Positions 14,232 through 22,502 of a stretch of DNA of 38,742 bases are shown here, in pieces. This stretch comes from Sphaerochaetaceae bacterium (GTDB taxonomy: Bacteria; Spirochaetota; Spirochaetia; Sphaerochaetales; Sphaerochaetaceae): NCBI GenBank assembly GCA_024698005.1, contig JAILRW010000115.1, positions 1-38,742 of the forward strand, written 5' to 3'. A program made the position numbers and the translations under genes. Each line of letters starts with the position of its first letter. The first letter of the stretch is position 1. The notes under the pieces were generated by a model that saw nothing but the letters and a program-made list of their open reading frames with translations, was not told the origin of the DNA and made no database searches.

Positions 14232-16258
14232 CTAAACTTCAGCCTCAGAGAAAGAAGTCCATCCTGGGAGAAAGCAAATGAGACAGCATAGTAACCAAAA
14301 CTCGTCGTATATCCTATCTCTGAGAACAGACCGAAGCGGATTTTTTCAAGATATTTAAAGGATATATCAGTTTTTTCATCTGATATATCAAAGGCTTTAT
14401 CTTTTTCACCACCACTTACAAACGGACCGATAGAAACACTTGGACCATTCTTTCCCAACATTGAATATTCATATTGCAGCCTCAGAGAAAGATAGTCACG
14501 ATTCAAGATACCAAAGTCATCAGAATAGTAGGAAGCAGATAGCTCATATGGGAAACGAGAGGAGAAGACAAGAGCTGAAAGCTTGACAGCACCTCTCCTA
14601 GTAACAGGAAGAGTCAGCATAGTATCAGCCTTAAACTGGTATACCAGATTATTCCTGAATCCCAATTGCAGATCAAATTGAGTTTCTGTTTCCATAAAAG
14701 AGAAATCCTTCTTGAATCTGCCACTTACATAACCATAAGGGAGGAAGAATTTTTCATTCTTCCACAGCTGTTTTGTTCCATCACTGGTTCTTTCACGGCC
14801 GAGCATGTAGTAATCAAAACCACCACCTAGATATATGTGAGTATCCCTGTAAGCTCTCTTCTTGAAAGTAAGTTCTCCACCGACTGAGAAATCGGAAGTA
14901 GGAATTCTATTCTCCAAGAACCAAGTGCTTATAGCAGAAATTCCACCATAGGCTCCCTTGACTGCAAGAGACAATGAAGGTGTGAACTCATAGCCTATCT
15001 TCACTAAAGCTTTCTGACCCAAACTGACACCTAAAAAGGCGTGCTTATAGTCTGCAGTAAGAGAAAGGATTGGTCCATTGACAAGGCCAATAGAAAGACT
15101 CTTGTCACTCTTTTCTCCTTCTACCATATTCAAGCGGATACACCCATCCAGGAAGGTATATGAAAGCTGGTAAAGGCCTTTCCAATCCTTAATGGATGAA
15201 AGAATATTGGAAATCTCTGAAACTATACTTTCGTTATATTCTGCTCCGATGTATTTCTCAAATAGCTTGCTGTAAGAAGCAAGTTCTGGAGGGATGTAGA
15301 AAGAAGAGATGACATCTGCACTCTTTTCGCTATAAGGCATCGGCTTCTTATCACTCTTCCCCACTCTCTGTTCAATTTCATCAAAGAGCTCTTTATGCTT
15401 TGTTACATACTCCTCACCAGCGGCCATAATCTCTGCTGATTTGCTATAATCCATGAATGGGAATGCTGCGAGCTCCGGGATTATCAGATAATCTATATAC
15501 TTATACTCTTTCTGTACATTTACATGTGCCATTGTAGCCACGTATGAATCCACGGCACTCGCGAGGGTCTTAGGATCAACATTCAGTCTGGTGTCCTCGA
15601 TAACATCGACACCAATTATTATATCAGCTCCCAACTCTTTTGCCTTGGAAGCTCCTAGGTTCATAACAGCGCCACCATCAGAAACAAAGACACCGGAAGA
15701 AAGATAGAAAGGCGTGAAGAGGATAGGAATTGACATTGTACTTCTCAAGGCCTCAAAAAGAGAGCCAGAAGAGAGGGTTATTTCCTTGGAATTCCTTGCG
15801 TCCATGGTAATTGCATAGAAAGGAATTGAAACATCGTCAAAACTTTCTGTTTTATAAATTGCCTTGTGAATCAGTTTGTTTACATCTCTGTCATCTATCA
15901 ATGAAGGCTGGTTTGCGAGAGAATAAACATTAGAATCAAAAATAGAATATGGCCTATCCTTTTCTATATTGGTAGGCGTTGAAAGTTCATTTATTGCTGA
16001 ATTGATATCATTCTCAAGTACAAACTTTTCAAGCTCTTCTCCACTGTATCCTGCAGCATAGAGACCACCGACAAGACCTCCCATGCTAGTTCCAACAATG
16101 AAATCTGGATATATTCCTCTTCTTTCAAGTTCCTTGATAATTGGAATATGAGCACACCCTTTAGCACCTCCACCAGATAAGACCAGAGCCACCTTAGGTT
16201 TTGAGAAGACCGGTAAAGCTATAACTAGACACAATAGAGCAAAAAAGAACCTTTTCAT
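14228..16258 (-). CDS. Patatin-like phospholipase with C-terminal outer-membrane beta-barrel (type Vd autotransporter)
   Basis: A 676-residue envelope protein. Signal peptide 1-19 precedes a patatin domain (about 20-300) with oxyanion loop SGGGAKG, nucleophile Ser58 in GTSMGG and catalytic Asp194 in SDGGA. A short POTRA-like segment at about 330-400 leads into alternating amphipathic strands to the C-terminus LRLKFR, as in BamA-type barrels. This matches PlpD/FplA-like proteins, lipolytic enzymes displayed through their own barrel. It is embedded by 4-nt overlaps between fmt and the radical SAM gene. Domain order is clear; substrate and whether the lipase is released are unknown. Confidence 0.9.
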   Translation of the reverse strand: MKRFFFALLCLVIALPVFSKPKVALVLSGGGAKGCAHIPIIKELERRGIYPDFIVGTSMGGLVGGLYAAGYSGEELEKFVLENDINSAINELSTPTNIEKDRPYSIFDSNVYSLANQPSLIDDRDVNKLIHKAIYKTESFDDVSIPFYAITMDARNSKEITLSSGSLFEALRSTMSIPILFTPFYLSSGVFVSDGGAVMNLGASKAKELGADIIIGVDVIEDTRLNVDPKTLASAVDSYVATMAHVNVQKEYKYIDYLIIPELAAFPFMDYSKSAEIMAAGEEYVTKHKELFDEIEQRVGKSDKKPMPYSEKSADVISSFYIPPELASYSKLFEKYIGAEYNESIVSEISNILSSIKDWKGLYQLSYTFLDGCIRLNMVEGEKSDKSLSIGLVNGPILSLTADYKHAFLGVSLGQKALVKIGYEFTPSLSLAVKGAYGGISAISTWFLENRIPTSDFSVGGELTFKKRAYRDTHIYLGGGFDYYMLGRERTSDGTKQLWKNEKFFLPYGYVSGRFKKDFSFMETETQFDLQLGFRNNLVYQFKADTMLTLPVTRRGAVKLSALVFSSRFPYELSASYYSDDFGILNRDYLSLRLQYEYSMLGKNGPSVSIGPFVSGGEKDKAFDISDEKTDISFKYLEKIRFGLFSEIGYTTSFGYYAVSFAFSQDGLLSLRLKFR

Positions 16259-17184
16259 CTGAGAACACTTCCAATTATGCCTTTATTTCCATTCAAGAAA
16301 GAAAGGCTATCAAGCTCTTTCTTGGTTGGAAGTTGGAGGCGATCGACATATAGATATCCACAGGAAGTAGCGATCTTGAAACCACGCTTTTTTTCATGGG
16401 ATACAACAGTACCTGGAGCTTCAGCACATTCGCATTCTTCTATATCGAATACAGAACCTGAAACAGAACAGAGGTATAGAGGAAGACCATTATAGCTTGT
16501 TACAGCCTTTGGCCATGGATAGACAGCCCTTATCTGAGCATGAAGAGTCTTTGCGCTCTGATTAAAATCAATTGCACCGTCCTCTTTCTTTATGAAGCCC
16601 GCCCAGCTAGCTGTGCCACTCTGCTCTACAGGAGATGGCAAACTATCTGCCATGAACAGAGGAAGCGCAAGTTCAGGAACAAGAGTTGAGACCTTCTCTT
16701 CAAGGCTCTCATTGTTTTCTGTTCCCTGTAGAGGAAATTCTTTCTGAAGGTATAGCTTACCTTCATCACAGCAGAGAGCAATTTCCTGAAGGGAGATTGA
16801 AATACTCCTATCACCATTCTTTATTGCTGCATATACAGGTGAAGGACCTCTGTACTTTGGAAGTGCAGAGGGATGGATATTGCAGGTGTGAGAAAAGAGA
16901 GCAAGGAATTTAGGACCAAATATCTTTCCATAGCAGAAGGAGACCAAGGTATCACAATTAAAAGCTGATACCTCATCTCTCGCAGCACTTCCTAGATGTT
17001 CTGGCTGTAGAACAGGCAGAGAAAGCCTTTCTGCTTCCACCTTGACAGGTGGAGGCACAAGCCCCTTGCCACGCTTTCCTGGAGCATCTGGAGCTGTCAG
17101 GACAGCACCTACTAGCCCCTTCTCAGATAATGCTGTAAGGGTTGGTACCGCAATTTGACCTGTTCCCGCAAATAGAATCCTCAC
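16255..17184 (-). CDS. fmt: Methionyl-tRNA formyltransferase
   Basis: Formylates initiator Met-tRNA using 10-formyl-tetrahydrofolate. The 309-residue protein has the N-terminal formyltransferase fold (MRILFAGTG), the catalytic loop NIHPSALPKYRG with the conserved Asn and His, and Asp in CCDEG, which matches the LDTGD position of other Fmt proteins. A C-terminal OB-like domain binds tRNA. The start codon is GTG, overlapping the def stop as GTGA. Pairing with def is the usual arrangement because Def later removes the formyl group. Confidence 0.95.
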   Translation of the reverse strand: MRILFAGTGQIAVPTLTALSEKGLVGAVLTAPDAPGKRGKGLVPPPVKVEAERLSLPVLQPEHLGSAARDEVSAFNCDTLVSFCYGKIFGPKFLALFSHTCNIHPSALPKYRGPSPVYAAIKNGDRSISISLQEIALCCDEGKLYLQKEFPLQGTENNESLEEKVSTLVPELALPLFMADSLPSPVEQSGTASWAGFIKKEDGAIDFNQSAKTLHAQIRAVYPWPKAVTSYNGLPLYLCSVSGSVFDIEECECAEAPGTVVSHEKKRGFKIATSCGYLYVDRLQLPTKKELDSLSFLNGNKGIIGSVLR

Positions 17185-17705
17185 CTTCTTGACCTCTTCT
17201 TTCCCTTATTCTGGCTCTTTGCCCTTCTTTCATAGACGCGGACCATCATGTCGTGCTCATCCTTATCAAGACGATCGATGAAAAGCTTGCCATAAAGGTG
17301 GTCATTCTCATGCTGGATGACTCTGGCAAGAAGCCCCCCTGCCTTGACAGTAAAAGCCTTTCCGTTGAGATCCTGGGCATGTACTGTGACATGAGAAGGC
17401 CTTACTACATCATGGTATACACCAGGCACTGAAAGACAGCCCTCTTCATAGTGTACGAGGTCTGGACTTGTCTCAAGGATTTCAGGGTTGATGAAACAGA
17501 GTCTTTCATCTTCGCTCTGATGAGTGTCGACAACAAAAATACGCTTGCTGACACCTATCTGAGGAGCAGCAAGGCCTACGCCTTCTGCCTCATCCATTGT
17601 TTCAAACATTGCTTCGACAAGGAGCTTGAGAGCACTGTCGAATTCGGTAACTTTAGTTGTTGGTTCGGAAAGCACATCCTCTCCAAGCTTATAAATATCT
17701 AACAT
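17181..17705 (-). CDS. def: Peptide deformylase
   Basis: A 174-residue metalloenzyme removing the formyl group from nascent proteins. Motif 1 GVGLAAPQIG, motif 2 EGCLSVPG (metal Cys) and motif 3 QHENDHL (HExxH with Asn-Asp in the middle instead of the common Ile-Asp) are complete. It is the first gene of def-fmt-patatin-radical SAM. There is no Shine-Dalgarno; TTGAAA, a 17-nt spacer and TAAATT end 6 nt before the ATG, so the mRNA probably begins at or near the start codon. The charged C-terminus rich in Lys and Arg is a mild extension. Confidence 0.96.
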   Translation of the reverse strand: MLDIYKLGEDVLSEPTTKVTEFDSALKLLVEAMFETMDEAEGVGLAAPQIGVSKRIFVVDTHQSEDERLCFINPEILETSPDLVHYEEGCLSVPGVYHDVVRPSHVTVHAQDLNGKAFTVKAGGLLARVIQHENDHLYGKLFIDRLDKDEHDMMVRVYERRAKSQNKGKKRSRR

Positions 17706-17711
17706 GCTATA

Positions 17712-17740
17712 AATTTAACAATAACATGTTGATATTTCAA
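17712..17740 (-). promoter_or_regulatory. def promoter placed for a leaderless mRNA
   Basis: TTGAAA (minus strand of 17735-17740), 17-nt spacer, TAAATT (17712-17717), then 6 nt (TATAGC) to the ATG at 17705. It fills the 41-nt gap after priA. Confidence 0.5.
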
Positions 17741-17746
17741 CAGCGA

Positions 17747-19708
17747 CTAGAGCAAAGAAAGGGGATCGATATCCACCTCTAAATATACACCACTTGGAAC
17801 CTTGTACAGCTCTAGGGCCCTGGAAACAATTCTAGGAAGCAGAGCAGCAGAATAGGAAGATATAAGAATCTGATGACGGTATGAACCTGCCTTCTTTGAG
17901 ATTATGCAAGGCTGTATACCTATGATTCTCGGACGCTTATCCTCATCGATAGTTTCTGTGATCTTTTCAATTATAGAACCAAGCTCATTGGCACTTCTTT
18001 CACTGTTCTCTTCACTCTTTGAGCGAGTTGTCAGTGCAAGCAGTCTTGAAAATGGAGGGTAACCAAGCAGCTGCCTGACCTCAAGCTCTCTGTCGTAGAA
18101 CTCCTTGGTACGTGAAAACATTACCGCCTTTATTGCCTCATCTTCACTGCGGTTTGTCTGAATTATTACCCTTCCATCATCCTGGTATCTTCCAGCTCTA
18201 CCTGCAACCTGCTTCAAGAGTGCAAAAGTTCTCTCCTCTGCTCTGAAATCAGGAATTGAGAGAGTGCTATCTGCATTTATCACTCCAACGAGTTTCAAGA
18301 GTGGGAAGTTAAGCCCCTTTGCGACCATCTGTGTTCCGAGAAGGATGTCTACATCACCCTTCTTGAAATCTTCGATTACCTTCTTTGCTTTTTCCTTGTC
18401 CCCACTGACGCTATCAGTATCAAGTCTTTCAATTCGGGCAGATGGAAATAGCTTTCTTACTTCTTCTTCTACCTTTTCAGTTCCAAATCCTGAAACGGAA
18501 AGATCGGTTGAACCACACTTGGTGCAGACCTTTTTGAGTTTCTCTGTGTAGCCACAGTAGTGACAGTGAAGACGGTTAAGGCTCTTGTGATAGGTCAAGG
18601 CAACAGAACAGTTTGGACACATTGCTACCTCTCCACAGCTGTTGCAGTGGTAATAGTAGGTATACCCTCTGCGATTCAAAAAGAGTATTACACCCCGCTT
18701 CTCTATCAAAGCGTCTCCGATCGCCTTCTCAAGAGGTCTTGAGATACTTCTTTCCTCCCCCAAGAGGCTTACAATCTCAATGTTTGGTTCTCTTCCACCT
18801 GCAACCTTGTATGGCATGTCTATTCGTTCGACAAGCCCCTTCTTCATCATCAGATACGCTTCCATCGATGGGGTTGCAGAGCCCATAATCATAGTTGCAC
18901 CACACTTACTTGCTCTATACTGAGCTACCTGTCTTGCATGGTAGCGTGGTGTATTTCCACTCTTATAGCTATTTTCATGCTCTTCATCGAGGATTATAAG
19001 GCCAAGCTCCTTACAGGGAGCAAAGATTGCAGATCGCGCACCAATTACCAGATCGACCTTGTGGGTCATGATATCATGCCAGTACTTGAGACGCTGACTT
19101 GGAGTGAGTGCAGAGTGAAGGATTGCTACACGATTCTTGAAACGGGCAATAACATCGTTAGCCAGCTGGTGAGTGAGTGTAATTTCAGGGACCAGATATA
19201 TTACCTGCTTGCCCTTGGCTATAACCTCTTCACAAGCTCTCAGGTACACTTCACTCTTTCCTGAACCAGTTACTCCAAAGAGGTAGTAGAGACCTTTTCC
19301 TTTCCTTATTCTTTCAAGCGCCTCTTCCTGCTGGAAGTGGAGCTTTTCAACAGGGATAAAACTCTCTTCTGAATCAAAAATTGAACTCTCTGTTTCTCTT
19401 TTTCCAGAAGGGATCATGGCAGAAAGGACCTGGCCACGAGAGCACATATAGAAGGAGGCCATCCAGGAGGCAAGGTCAACAAGCTCAGGAGTGAATACCT
19501 CTGATTTATCTATTACCTTCTTTATGGGCTTGATCTCAAAGTCTGAATTGCACTCCTTGGAAATAGAAATAACAAAGCCAGTAACAGTTCTTTTTCCAAA
19601 GGGTACAGTGACTCTGAAGCCAGGCTTTACAGCCTGTTTCTCTTCATCATAGCTATAGGTGAATTCTCCATCGACAGGAATGGGAACAAGACAGGTAAGA
19701 AACATCAT
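17747..19708 (-). CDS. priA: Primosomal replication restart helicase PriA
   Basis: A 653-residue superfamily 2 DNA helicase that reloads the replisome at stalled forks. The N-terminal 3' DNA-binding region covers about 1-110, Walker A GVTGSGKS lies at 145-152 and the DEEH box at 241-244. GSATPS and the later QVAGRAGR motif are present. The zinc module has CNSCGEVAMCPNC and CHYCG..CTKCG pairs. It is somewhat shorter than the roughly 730-residue E. coli protein. The ATG overlaps the stop of the UDG-like gene (ATGA). Being last in the glpK-led operon it appears co-transcribed with truA and the cda genes. Confidence 0.96.
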   Translation of the reverse strand: MMFLTCLVPIPVDGEFTYSYDEEKQAVKPGFRVTVPFGKRTVTGFVISISKECNSDFEIKPIKKVIDKSEVFTPELVDLASWMASFYMCSRGQVLSAMIPSGKRETESSIFDSEESFIPVEKLHFQQEEALERIRKGKGLYYLFGVTGSGKSEVYLRACEEVIAKGKQVIYLVPEITLTHQLANDVIARFKNRVAILHSALTPSQRLKYWHDIMTHKVDLVIGARSAIFAPCKELGLIILDEEHENSYKSGNTPRYHARQVAQYRASKCGATMIMGSATPSMEAYLMMKKGLVERIDMPYKVAGGREPNIEIVSLLGEERSISRPLEKAIGDALIEKRGVILFLNRRGYTYYYHCNSCGEVAMCPNCSVALTYHKSLNRLHCHYCGYTEKLKKVCTKCGSTDLSVSGFGTEKVEEEVRKLFPSARIERLDTDSVSGDKEKAKKVIEDFKKGDVDILLGTQMVAKGLNFPLLKLVGVINADSTLSIPDFRAEERTFALLKQVAGRAGRYQDDGRVIIQTNRSEDEAIKAVMFSRTKEFYDRELEVRQLLGYPPFSRLLALTTRSKSEENSERSANELGSIIEKITETIDEDKRPRIIGIQPCIISKKAGSYRHQILISSYSAALLPRIVSRALELYKVPSGVYLEVDIDPLSLL

Positions 19709-20424
19709 CTTCTTGCTGCTTGTCTCCTTTCTCTTATATCAGCTGCGTCTCCCGCAAGGCGAAGATCATCCCAGACTGGTCTCTTCAGACTCTGGTCAGA
19801 GAGGACCATAGCTGGAGAGAATGTAACTACTGAAGGAATCTTTCTATACCTGAAAAGCTGTCCACGAGTTTCATTGATATTTGGATTGCCGGTTGCAATC
19901 ATAGAGGAGGCTTCACCTAGGAAAACTATTGCCCTTGGCTTCAAGGCATCGACCTCTGATTCAAATATCTTTACACAATTTTCAGAAATCTCGAATTGGC
20001 CACCTGGACACTTGATAATCGAAGAAAGGTGCACTTCCTTATTCTTCTCAAGACACAGCGCTTTGATCCAGCTCTCAAGATATGCCATATCAGGCTTAGA
20101 GAGGAAAGAGCCATCTGGAAGTCTCTTGTCCACAACAAAGAGAATAAGTGGATGAGCTGTTCCCACTCCTGGATGGTCATTATCTGGTCTATTCTGCCAG
20201 AGAGGACAGGCGTGGCAGTTGATATAGCAATCCCTTACCAAAGCTAAAGGAGATAGAGCTCCTTTCTGCACAGCTCTCATAGGAGCAGGCTTCACCTCTT
20301 CCTTGATAGGAGTCACTGTGTAGCGGCACACTCTCAGCTTCTCGGCAAGCTTGTCTTTTGTAACTACTCTCTCAGCCTCATCGAGCAAGGAGAGAAAATA
20401 ACTGTAAGTTTCACTGTTTATCAC
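19705..20424 (-). CDS. Divergent uracil-DNA glycosylase-like protein (family 4/5 fold)
   Basis: About 239 residues. Four cysteines in family 4 spacing (CHAC at 70-73, C139 in IIKC, C150) suggest an iron-sulfur cluster, and the ALKPRAIVFLGE...RGQ stretch and C-terminal KRPVWDDL match the fold. The active-site motifs are altered: the GEAPG loop reads VVDKRLPDG and the HPA motif reads FSPAM (Ser193 in place of His). It may therefore be a noncatalytic or differently specific homologue. Start GTG 20424 has GGAGG 6 nt upstream and overlaps truA; ATG 20460 is possible. It lies between truA and priA. Confidence 0.75.
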   Translation of the reverse strand: MINSETYSYFLSLLDEAERVVTKDKLAEKLRVCRYTVTPIKEEVKPAPMRAVQKGALSPLALVRDCYINCHACPLWQNRPDNDHPGVGTAHPLILFVVDKRLPDGSFLSKPDMAYLESWIKALCLEKNKEVHLSSIIKCPGGQFEISENCVKIFESEVDALKPRAIVFLGEASSMIATGNPNINETRGQLFRYRKIPSVVTFSPAMVLSDQSLKRPVWDDLRLAGDAADIRERRQAARR

Positions 20425-21265
20425 CACTCTCCTCCTCGAACCATCTATACTCCTCTTCATCGTAGCTAATCCTTGAAAGGTATAGCCCATCAGAAGGTGC
20501 TGTCTGGAGCGCACGGGAACGCTCTTTACTTTCAAGTATCTCTCTAAAGATATCACTATCTGAACGAGCCTGTCCAAGAGTCAGCATAGTTCCCACCATA
20601 CTTCTGACCTGATGATATAAAAAAGCATTCCCACAGACTGTGTAGATAAAGATTCTTCTGTTATATATATCTCTTGTTTCACTCCAGTAGGATTCATATA
20701 TATCGCGATACTTGGAAGTACAGTCATCACGTGCAGAACAGAATGTAGTAAAATCGTGAGTTCCTTTTATAAAGGTTGCATAGGAGTTCAAAAGCTCCAA
20801 AGGAGGAAGATGGTGAATACCCGTAATGCGATTAACATCAAAAGGGAGCATGTCACTCTTCTCTTTTACGAAGTATTTGTACTCTCTTGCCATAGCTGTA
20901 AATCGCGCATGGAAAACACCTTCCATCTCTTCAGAGGACAGTACTCTTACACTCTGAGGAAGTTTACAGTTCATTGCAATGGCAAACTTTTCTTGAGGAA
21001 TTGTTACACTTTTTGGAACATCGAAGTGGGCAACCTGGCCTAAGGCATGTACCCCGCGGTCTGTTCTTCCACTTCCCTGTATAGTTACATCAAGTCCTGT
21101 GATTTCTTTCAATGCACCTTCAAGCACCTGCTGGACAGAAATACCATTGTCCTGACTCTGCCATCCATGGAAAGCTGTGCCATCATAGCTTATAGTAAGT
21201 TTTATTCTTCTAGTATTTTCATCGACAGGGTCTACCTGTGGTCTGTGCCAGTCACTTCTTGCCAT
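20411..21265 (-). CDS. truA: tRNA pseudouridine synthase A
   Basis: A 284-residue enzyme forming pseudouridine at positions 38-40 of the tRNA anticodon arm. The catalytic Asp69 sits in GSGRTDRGVHALGQ. SYDGTAFHGWQ at the N-terminus and FLYHQVRSMVGTML in the C-terminal half are family signatures. About 20 extra N-terminal residues precede the core, so an internal start cannot be excluded. It lies 11 nt after cdaR and its last codons overlap the UDG-like gene by 14 nt. Confidence 0.95.
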   Translation of the reverse strand: MARSDWHRPQVDPVDENTRRIKLTISYDGTAFHGWQSQDNGISVQQVLEGALKEITGLDVTIQGSGRTDRGVHALGQVAHFDVPKSVTIPQEKFAIAMNCKLPQSVRVLSSEEMEGVFHARFTAMAREYKYFVKEKSDMLPFDVNRITGIHHLPPLELLNSYATFIKGTHDFTTFCSARDDCTSKYRDIYESYWSETRDIYNRRIFIYTVCGNAFLYHQVRSMVGTMLTLGQARSDSDIFREILESKERSRALQTAPSDGLYLSRISYDEEEYRWFEEESGDKQ

Positions 21266-21276
21266 CTCAAGCTCTC

Positions 21277-21690
21277 TCAGTTTTTCTTGAAGAGAACCTT
21301 CACAATATCAGGATTGGCCCTCACAGTAAGAGCTGCATCCTTGAAGACTTTGCCATTGTATGAAAGCTCAACTGGTACTCTTGCAATCCCTTCCTCGTCT
21401 ACAGCAGAGAAATCTGCAGAAGCAACAATTCCGTCAGGATCTACAAGGTAAATGAGACTATTATTTCCACTGATTACAACACTTACAGAGGTTGGCACCT
21501 TGGATTCTGCAATAACAGAGGAATCAGCTGGAAGCTTGACATCAAGAGGGATAAGGACAGAACGGCTGGCCATATTGAAAAATCTTAATGCAACATAAAT
21601 AAGAATTGCACAGAGCAAAGCCAGAAGCTTTGGAACCCACTTTGAGAAGGAGTTAAGTGAGAAGCTATTTGTTTTATTTTTCCTCTTCAT
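21277..21690 (-). CDS. cdaR: YbbR-domain protein, short CdaR-type regulator
   Basis: A 137-residue protein with one N-terminal membrane helix (about 22-40) and a single extracytoplasmic YbbR domain (about 48-137). In Firmicutes CdaR is encoded next to CdaA and modulates its diadenylate cyclase activity; those proteins usually carry three or four YbbR repeats, so this one is minimal. ATG 21690 is preceded by AAGGAGG at 6 nt, which decides against an upstream TTG. It overlaps cdaA by 17 nt. Symbol given by context and domain. Confidence 0.85.
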   Translation of the reverse strand: MKRKNKTNSFSLNSFSKWVPKLLALLCAILIYVALRFFNMASRSVLIPLDVKLPADSSVIAESKVPTSVSVVISGNNSLIYLVDPDGIVASADFSAVDEEGIARVPVELSYNGKVFKDAALTVRANPDIVKVLFKKN

Positions 21691-22495
21691 TCTTATCCTC
21701 CTTTTCAAGATCCTGTGGTCTTACATCATGATAATTAAAGAGAGACAGGAGAAGTCTCTTGATTGTGTCCTTGTCCAGGTCGTAATAGATGTTCGCATTG
21801 TAGGCAAGTGACATTGCACCACTTTCCTCTGATACGATGATGATAACAGCATCGGACTCCTCAGAAAGGCCAAGGGCTGCACGGTGTCTTGTACCAAAGG
21901 AAGCTCTGATGTTTGTCTGTTCTGAAAGAGGTAGATAGCAGGAAGCGGCAATAATTCTTCCACCCTGTACAACAACTGCACCATCGTGCAGTGGAGTATC
22001 ATGGTCAAAGATTGTATTTATCAAGGCAGAGGATAGTTCTGCGTTGAGTCGGGTTCCTGAATCAATTACTGTCTTGATATCAGTATGACGTGGGAAGATT
22101 ATAAGCGCGCCACGCTTCTTTTCAACCAGAGACTCACAAGCGACAAGGATGGAATCTATCTGGTCTGCAGAAGTACTCTGTGTCAAACGGAAGAAACGGC
22201 CTCTTCTCGTTGCCAAGGTTGAAAAGGATCTTCTCAACTCTGGGTGGTAAAGAACACAGAAGAAGATGAAAAGAGGCAAAGTGATTTTTCGATATAAAAA
22301 AAGCAACATATCGAAATTGAATACATTACAGATTCCGAAACCGAGTGCATAGAAGATAATAACTGGTACAACCTGAGTGGCCTTAGTTTCTGCTATGGCC
22401 TCATATAGGAAATATAATATCCATGCAAGGATTAGAATCTGCAGACCATCGCGTGCATATTCAAGAAACATGGCTGGATTACCAAAATTCCACAT
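21674..22495 (-). CDS. cdaA: Diadenylate cyclase (c-di-AMP synthase), CdaA/DacA type
   Basis: A 273-residue membrane enzyme converting two ATP to cyclic di-AMP. Three N-terminal helices cover about 15-82, followed by the DAC domain with HDTPLHDGA (DGA 171-173) and GTRHRAALGLSE (RHR 203-205), the two nucleotide-binding signatures. The acidic, Lys-rich tail is not conserved. It starts 7 nt after glpK without a strong ribosome site of its own and overlaps cdaR, so synthesis is probably coupled. c-di-AMP commonly controls osmolyte transport and envelope homeostasis. Confidence 0.95.
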   Translation of the reverse strand: MWNFGNPAMFLEYARDGLQILILAWILYFLYEAIAETKATQVVPVIIFYALGFGICNVFNFDMLLFLYRKITLPLFIFFCVLYHPELRRSFSTLATRRGRFFRLTQSTSADQIDSILVACESLVEKKRGALIIFPRHTDIKTVIDSGTRLNAELSSALINTIFDHDTPLHDGAVVVQGGRIIAASCYLPLSEQTNIRASFGTRHRAALGLSEESDAVIIIVSEESGAMSLAYNANIYYDLDKDTIKRLLLSLFNYHDVRPQDLEKEDKNEEEK

Positions 22496-22502
22496 ATTTG
22501 AC

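Noticed and set aside
17181-17705. Peptide deformylase as a degenerate enzyme because of HENDH
   Set aside because: HExxH metal ligands and the EGCLS and GLAAPQ motifs are all intact; the middle residues vary in the family.
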